The notes beneath the pieces are model-generated. The model was not told the origin of the DNA and ran no database searches. It saw only the letters and a program-made list of their open reading frames with translations. From Chitinophagales bacterium (lineage in GTDB: Bacteria; Bacteroidota; Bacteroidia; Chitinophagales; JAHDHT01): a DNA stretch of 20,731 nt. Made by a program: the position numbers and the translations under genes. Within the stretch, counting starts at the first letter, position 1. Every line of letters starts with the position of its first letter. This document shows, piece after piece, positions 16,353 through 20,731 of this stretch. The stretch is taken from positions 1 to 20,731 of the forward strand of contig JAHDHT010000050.1 in NCBI GenBank assembly GCA_020631175.1, written 5' to 3'.

Positions 16353-17117
16353 ATGAGTAGTATAACACAAATCCAGATTTACGGGGAAAGAAATTCGGGA
16401 ACAAACTTCCTTCATAAATTGCTGGAATTAAACATCAAAGATGTAGAGGTTTCTTACCGTTTAGGTTGGAAACATGGCTTCATTAATCATCAAAAGATAA
16501 AGGAAGCTGAGACTCCACATATTTTATTCCTGGGTATTTTTAAAGATCCATATTCATGGGTGTTAAGTATGTATGGCAAACCGCATCATGCACCTCAATT
16601 GTATAATATCCCATTTGCAGATTTCATTCGAAGTGAATGGGCATGTTACAGTGGTGAAAATTACGATAAACGGGATTTAATTGCTGATCCGATAAAGCCG
16701 GAAGAAGAAATGATGCATGAACGTAATCCAAAAACGGGAGAACGATTCGAAAATGTGATGCAGCTTCGAACTGCGAAAGCCAAAAGCATGCTTCGTCTTC
16801 AGGATTCAGCTGAACACTTCGATTTTTATAAATATGAAGATCTGCTTTATACGCCAAAGCGATTAATTAAAATGATAGCAAGAAAGCATCAACTTAACTT
16901 AATTAATGGCGAAGAGGGAGAAATCATGTTGCACAATGGATATTTTGGTAAAAATCCGAAACTGCCCTTTAAACGAAAACGATACTACTTAAATAAAGAA
17001 TATTTTAATCAATACAATGAGTCTGATTTTAATCATGTGAATCAGTTCCTGGACAAAGAAACAGAAGAAAAATTAGGCTATCAATTGTTTGAAAGTATAC
17101 CTTTGGTTGAACAATAA
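16353..17117 (+). CDS. Sulfotransferase-like P-loop protein (GERNSGTN type)
   Basis: 254 residues. It opens directly with a strand and P-loop, IQIYGERNSGTNFLHKLLE (7-25), and has LGIFKDPYSWVLSMYG (60-75) where sulfotransferases bind the 3'-phosphate of PAPS. A conserved-looking HERNPKTGERFENVMQLR segment lies at 122-139. This sequence type is found as 'sulfotransferase-like' proteins in bacterial surface-glycan loci. Activity is assumed from the fold motifs, and the substrate is unknown. I chose the ATG at 16353, eight bases after the preceding stop and next to AAAGGAA, because the P-loop strand then starts at residue 7. A longer frame from 16284 would overlap the previous gene by 61 bases and add an unlikely peptide. 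It is the first of three tandem genes of this general fold. Confidence 0.8.
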   Translation: MSSITQIQIYGERNSGTNFLHKLLELNIKDVEVSYRLGWKHGFINHQKIKEAETPHILFLGIFKDPYSWVLSMYGKPHHAPQLYNIPFADFIRSEWACYSGENYDKRDLIADPIKPEEEMMHERNPKTGERFENVMQLRTAKAKSMLRLQDSAEHFDFYKYEDLLYTPKRLIKMIARKHQLNLINGEEGEIMLHNGYFGKNPKLPFKRKRYYLNKEYFNQYNESDFNHVNQFLDKETEEKLGYQLFESIPLVEQ

Positions 17118-17124
17118 GAATTGA

Positions 17125-17907
17125 ATGCATAATAGAAAGTTTGAGTCGTTTGTCTTTACACATATCCCTAAATGTGGAGGAAGTAGTTTCAGAAAATACG
17201 TTTTCGAAACAGCGGCAAAAGCCGGTATAAATCAAAATTTAATTTATTCGCCAGGTCATAATGGTGTTGCAAACGATAAAAATATCCCACAACTAAGTCA
17301 GCAAGAATTAAAACTGATTCAGAGAAAAGAACTTAAAATTCTGGCAGACCATTCTAAGTTTAACGCACATGTCCGCTTTAAACTAAATATGGAGAAACCA
17401 TATTATTATACCATTCTAAGGGAGCCCGTTGATCGGCTTCTATCTCATTATAATTTCTTTTATTATAAATTGGATTATGCGGGATGCAAAGACATTCCTT
17501 TAAATGACTTGCCAATTAAAAAACTCAACAATATATTAAGTACAGTTTCAAATGTTCAAATGAACTATCTGGCAAACAAAAAGCCGGAAAACAATGAATC
17601 TGATGAAGTGCTTTTTAATCGGGCATTAATTAATCTCGAACATAACTTTTCATTATATGGCTTACTTGAAGATTTAGGTCGTTCATTAGAAATGTTACAA
17701 TTATATTCTCCACCCTGGCTTAAATTTGAAGACAATTTTCCTGTTGTTAACAAAAACAAGAAAAAAGCTGCTCAAAAACTTAAGCCGGAAGTACTGCAAC
17801 TGATCGAAAAATATAATGCTTTCGATATTTTGCTATACAGTTACGCAAAAAAACTTTTTGATTTGCGTTACGATATGTACATCAATAAATTCAGACTTTT
17901 ATTTTAA
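17125..17907 (+). CDS. Sulfotransferase family 2 type protein
   Basis: 260 residues. PAPS-binding P-loop FTHIPKCGGSSFRKYVFE (11-28) and 3'-phosphate-binding YTILREPVDRLLSHYNFFYY (95-114) are of the Sulfotransfer_2 class, and the segment VSNVQMNYLANK (141-152) corresponds to the Q/N-x-x-Y-L region after the core. It would transfer sulfate from PAPS to a sugar hydroxyl, probably on the locus polysaccharide. The start ATG is seven bases after the previous stop, and the next gene follows six bases after its own stop, in the same frame. The C-terminal tail (about 230-260) is basic and hydrophobic. It is not a duplicate of its neighbours: outside the two binding motifs I see little sequence in common. 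Confidence 0.87.
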   Translation: MHNRKFESFVFTHIPKCGGSSFRKYVFETAAKAGINQNLIYSPGHNGVANDKNIPQLSQQELKLIQRKELKILADHSKFNAHVRFKLNMEKPYYYTILREPVDRLLSHYNFFYYKLDYAGCKDIPLNDLPIKKLNNILSTVSNVQMNYLANKKPENNESDEVLFNRALINLEHNFSLYGLLEDLGRSLEMLQLYSPPWLKFEDNFPVVNKNKKKAAQKLKPEVLQLIEKYNAFDILLYSYAKKLFDLRYDMYINKFRLLF

Positions 17908-17913
17908 TTCGTT

Positions 17914-18570
17914 TTGAGAAAGTACAATCCGAATAATCGTCTTATTTCATTACATCTTCCAAAAACAGGAGGAACAAGTTTGAATTTTGTGTTAAAAGAG
18001 TGGTTTTCAGAGAAGCTGCATTTGCATTACATAGATGAAGCAAAACTACCTTCAAAACATAATGGAGGATCTACAGATATTTGTATTCATGGTCATTTTA
18101 ATCATAAAAAGAATGCCGGTGCTGATCATTATTATCCTGAAGATAAACAATACATAACCTTGTTAAGAAACCCTCTTAAACGACAAGTTTCCTTTTACAA
18201 CTACAGCCGATATATGATTAAATCGGGAAAGATTTCAGGAAAGAATCATCCTGTGGCTAAGGCAAAAGATATAGATGATTTTTTATTGAATTGCCGACCT
18301 GATATCCTAAAATTCTTTCCATCCTTTATTACAAAACGAAATTTCAAAGAAAGCATTGAAGAACATTTTGTACATGTTTTGATTTTAGAAGATTTTCAAA
18401 ATTCTCTAAATATTCTGGCTGGTAAGCTCGGAAAGCCAAAAATCGAAGTTCCGCACAGTAATAAAGTTCGAAAAAAAGAGCGGCCAAAAGCAGAAACTAT
18501 TGAGGCTTTTCGTGAAAAACAAAAATTTGAGTTTAATTTGTATCGATTCTGCAAAAACTTAAATCAATAA
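17914..18570 (+). CDS. Sulfotransferase family 2 type protein, TTG start
   Basis: 218 residues, short for the family but with both cofactor motifs: LHLPKTGGTSLNFVL (13-27), a GHF segment (60-62, IHGHFNHKK) that fits the catalytic-side GH motif, and TLLRNPLKRQVSFYNYSRY (82-100). The start must be TTG at 17914. Only two codons separate it from the in-frame stop of the preceding gene, and there is no other start before the P-loop. It is the third consecutive sulfotransferase-type gene in the operon and probably modifies a different position of the same polymer. The reading frame of the following membrane protein overlaps its end. Substrate unknown. Confidence 0.85.
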   Translation: MRKYNPNNRLISLHLPKTGGTSLNFVLKEWFSEKLHLHYIDEAKLPSKHNGGSTDICIHGHFNHKKNAGADHYYPEDKQYITLLRNPLKRQVSFYNYSRYMIKSGKISGKNHPVAKAKDIDDFLLNCRPDILKFFPSFITKRNFKESIEEHFVHVLILEDFQNSLNILAGKLGKPKIEVPHSNKVRKKERPKAETIEAFREKQKFEFNLYRFCKNLNQ

Positions 18571-20731
18571 TTATCAATAAATTACAGCCATTCTGGAAAG
18601 AAATTATTGCTTTACTTAGTGTTGCAATATTTATACTGATCAAGTATCAGGGTTTTATCTGGGGAGGTGAATTATTTGGGCCTTTTGGTGATACCACACA
18701 CATGATTGCTCCCGCATTTTCTTATGTTAACCAAATTAGTTTAAGCGGAGAATTGCCTCTTTGGAACAAAACGATGCTTGGAGGCATGGAGATTTATAAT
18801 GCTCCTATGGTCGCCCTTACCTACCCTTTTTATTTTTTCTCCTTAATCGATTACGGAATTGGCTTTGAAACTGCTCGAACTATTGCCCTGGTCAAAATAT
18901 TCCATTTGTTTATTCATGCATTTGGTATTTATCTTTTAGGTAGAATATTAAAACTTAATCCACTTTTTGCAGCCCTTTTTGCACTCACATATATTGCATC
19001 GGGATATATCAATTTAAGTATTAAATGGGTGAACTGGTTTACACCGTTTTCATGGCTTCCTCTTTATCTTTCAGGATTATATTACTTATTTCATCATAGA
19101 AATGCCTTACCCGGTTTACTCTTAAGCGGATTTGCAATATTAGGAATGACGGCAAGCCCGATGTCCTACTTCGTTGCATTTTACTTAGGTATTGCTTTAG
19201 CTGTTACGGCCTTTTTTATTTCTAAAAATAAAATTCAGGTAATAAGTCGATGCTTATTATTAGGTGTAATCGGTTTATGCATCGGAGGCGTGGCTGTTTT
19301 CCCCACCTTTGCAGACTCAGATAATTTCCTGAGATTTATCGGACACGGACAAAAACCGGTAGTCGGAAGTCAACAGGTTCCTAAAGAAATATTTTATCCA
19401 TATTTAATTCCTTCAGAAATTACTGAATTCTTTTATCGTCCATTTATAAATAAATACAATGGTGTAGGTCATCCATTTATCGGTCCTGTCGCTTTTATAT
19501 TCGGACTGATCGGAATGATCTGGCTTTGGGTAAAAACATCTTTCAGAGAAAACTGGTTTTTAAAAGTATTTTTTGCTTTTGCTTTTTTAATGATACTATT
19601 CGCTTTTGGTAAAACATTAGGAATGGTCCATATTCAATATGAACTTCCCTTACTTAATAAATTCAGACACCCGGTATACTTTGTTTACTGGTTCATGGTA
19701 GCCGCTTCTTTTGCAGCTATGTATTTCATTCAGGAGAATACTCAAACTGAAAAGAAGAAGACTTTGAATTTACTGATTTCTGTTATTGCTGCATTAGCCC
19801 TTTTTGTTGCCTGTTTTAATATTACACTCAACCAACCAATATTATATGCTGTAATCGGTCTTTCTATTGCTGCTTTAATTTTTGGATGGATAAAAAATCA
19901 CTTATCAAAAGTTACAACTGGTCTAATTCTATTAGCTGTAATTACAGGTTCATTTATCGATTTAAATAAGAATGGATTAAAAGAGAATTACGGTTACTTT
20001 AAACCAGAAAATCTTGAGTCGATGAAAATTCTGGAACAAATAAGTAAAACTGTCGACGATATTAAAGACTATAGAATAAAGTTCGAAACAACAGATTTAA
20101 GAGACGGTCCGTGGTCGATGAATTCAAATTATTATCAACTACGTGCTTTACAAGCTAAAATGGTTCCTATACCGGCAGATCAACACAAAGCCTTTTTCGG
20201 AAAAGATAAACATATGAATTATGGTCTGATTAATGGCGTTAAATATCTATTGACAGATAAGCCAGTTACCAACTTTCCGGAATATGAATTCCACTCTAAA
20301 ATCGATAATTTCAGTTTATTAAAATCAGACAAAGCATTTCCTAAGTTGTACAAAGCAAGCAACATTCAAAAAGGAGATGAAAAATTACTACGATATATCG
20401 CGAAAACCAACAAGAGTTCTTTTAACAACTACCCTGTTTGGGTGGAAGGAAAAGATTTAGAAAAGGTAAGAGATTTTGTACCTAAAACATCTTCCAATAA
20501 AAAAGCAACAATAAATACACTTGAAGAAAATCATAATAGCTATAGCTATGAAGTTTCTTCTCCAACCAATTGTTTAATGGTATGGAATGAATTCAAAAAT
20601 GACCCCAATTGGATAGTTAAAGTTGATGGTAATGAAGTTGAGCAGTTAAATGCAAATTATCATCAAATAGGATTTTTACTTCCAAAAGGAACACATCAGG
20701 TTTCAATTAGGTATTCCAACAAACTGTTTTA
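18549..20731 (+). CDS. YfhO-like multi-spanning membrane protein (GT-C type), cut by right edge
   Basis: The frame is open from 18537 to the right edge (about 727 codons from 18549). It gives a membrane protein with about ten or more hydrophobic segments. It opens with a first span (EIIALLSVAIFILIKYQ), then a loop with GPFGDTTHMI, whose Asp (about residue 48) sits where GT-C enzymes keep a catalytic acid. After the spans come a soluble part and WNEFKNDPNWIVKVDGN ... LLPKGTHQVSIRYSN, which matches the usual end of YfhO family proteins. YfhO proteins move sugars from lipid carriers onto surface polymers. No ATG, GTG or TTG occurs in frame before the first span. I give CTG at 18549 as the likeliest start, overlapping the sulfotransferase by 22 bases; ATT or ATC near 18570 are alternatives. 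The first ATG (18702) would delete the first span and the Asp loop. Confidence 0.82.
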   Translation, partial: MQKLKSIIINKLQPFWKEIIALLSVAIFILIKYQGFIWGGELFGPFGDTTHMIAPAFSYVNQISLSGELPLWNKTMLGGMEIYNAPMVALTYPFYFFSLIDYGIGFETARTIALVKIFHLFIHAFGIYLLGRILKLNPLFAALFALTYIASGYINLSIKWVNWFTPFSWLPLYLSGLYYLFHHRNALPGLLLSGFAILGMTASPMSYFVAFYLGIALAVTAFFISKNKIQVISRCLLLGVIGLCIGGVAVFPTFADSDNFLRFIGHGQKPVVGSQQVPKEIFYPYLIPSEITEFFYRPFINKYNGVGHPFIGPVAFIFGLIGMIWLWVKTSFRENWFLKVFFAFAFLMILFAFGKTLGMVHIQYELPLLNKFRHPVYFVYWFMVAASFAAMYFIQENTQTEKKKTLNLLISVIAALALFVACFNITLNQPILYAVIGLSIAALIFGWIKNHLSKVTTGLILLAVITGSFIDLNKNGLKENYGYFKPENLESMKILEQISKTVDDIKDYRIKFETTDLRDGPWSMNSNYYQLRALQAKMVPIPADQHKAFFGKDKHMNYGLINGVKYLLTDKPVTNFPEYEFHSKIDNFSLLKSDKAFPKLYKASNIQKGDEKLLRYIAKTNKSSFNNYPVWVEGKDLEKVRDFVPKTSSNKKATINTLEENHNSYSYEVSSPTNCLMVWNEFKNDPNWIVKVDGNEVEQLNANYHQIGFLLPKGTHQVSIRYSNKLF

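Noticed and set aside
17125..18570. One sulfotransferase gene split by a nonsense mutation (same frame, two codons between stop and TTG)
   Set aside because: Each half has its own complete P-loop and 3'-phosphate-binding motif, so they are two genes.
1..20731. Transposases, integrases, att sites, CRISPR arrays, tRNA or rRNA genes, phage or toxin-antitoxin genes
   Set aside because: I looked on both strands and saw no terminal repeats, no regularly spaced repeats, no tRNA-like cloverleaf and no matching protein motifs.

Overview
The window looks like chromosomal DNA from a low-GC member of the Bacteroidota, probably an aquatic or marine one. I cannot name a genus. The supporting signs are AT-rich coding DNA, almost no Shine-Dalgarno sequences before starts, TAnnTTTG-type -7 promoter elements (530-537, 7049-7056), a lipoprotein with a short LVAC lipobox, and several non-ATG starts. 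No RNA genes, insertion sequences, CRISPR arrays or phage genes were seen.

Layout. (1) 1-468, minus strand: N-terminal part of a family 2 glycosyltransferase (GT2). (2) 553-999, plus strand: a small, very lysine-rich lipoprotein with its own promoter and terminator. (3) 1106-2065, plus strand: a stand-alone SAM methyltransferase, separated from the next operon by a bidirectional terminator. (4) 6221-2118, minus strand: three overlapping genes, namely a tandem GT2, a carbohydrate-type sulfotransferase fused to an accessory module, and rfbA (dTDP-glucose synthesis). (5) 6309-7013, plus strand: a small sulfotransferase, divergent from that operon. (6) 7170 to the right edge, plus strand: a tightly packed operon. 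It holds a 1209-residue GT4-GT2-methyltransferase protein, a GT2 with a C-terminal accessory module, a second GT4-GT2-methyltransferase protein of 1379 residues with a coiled-coil N-terminus, three consecutive sulfotransferase-like genes, and the start of a large YfhO-like membrane protein.

Taken together this is part of a surface-polysaccharide locus (capsule, exopolysaccharide or O-antigen; which one cannot be told here). RfbA supplies dTDP-glucose for deoxysugars. The glycosyltransferases, including two giant fusion proteins, would build the chain in the cytoplasm. Five sulfotransferase-like proteins and three methyltransferase domains would decorate or cap it. The YfhO-like protein would act from the membrane, on lipid-linked sugar. 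Export and polymerisation genes (Wzx, Wzy, Wza, Wzc, ABC transporter), the initiating phosphoglycosyltransferase and PAPS-synthesis genes are not in the window.

The most unusual content is the pair of paralogous three-enzyme proteins with exchanged N-termini, and a roughly 90-residue 'GW' module (G-W-x-x-D ... R-x-D-V ... G-F) that recurs five times in four genes attached to different enzymes.
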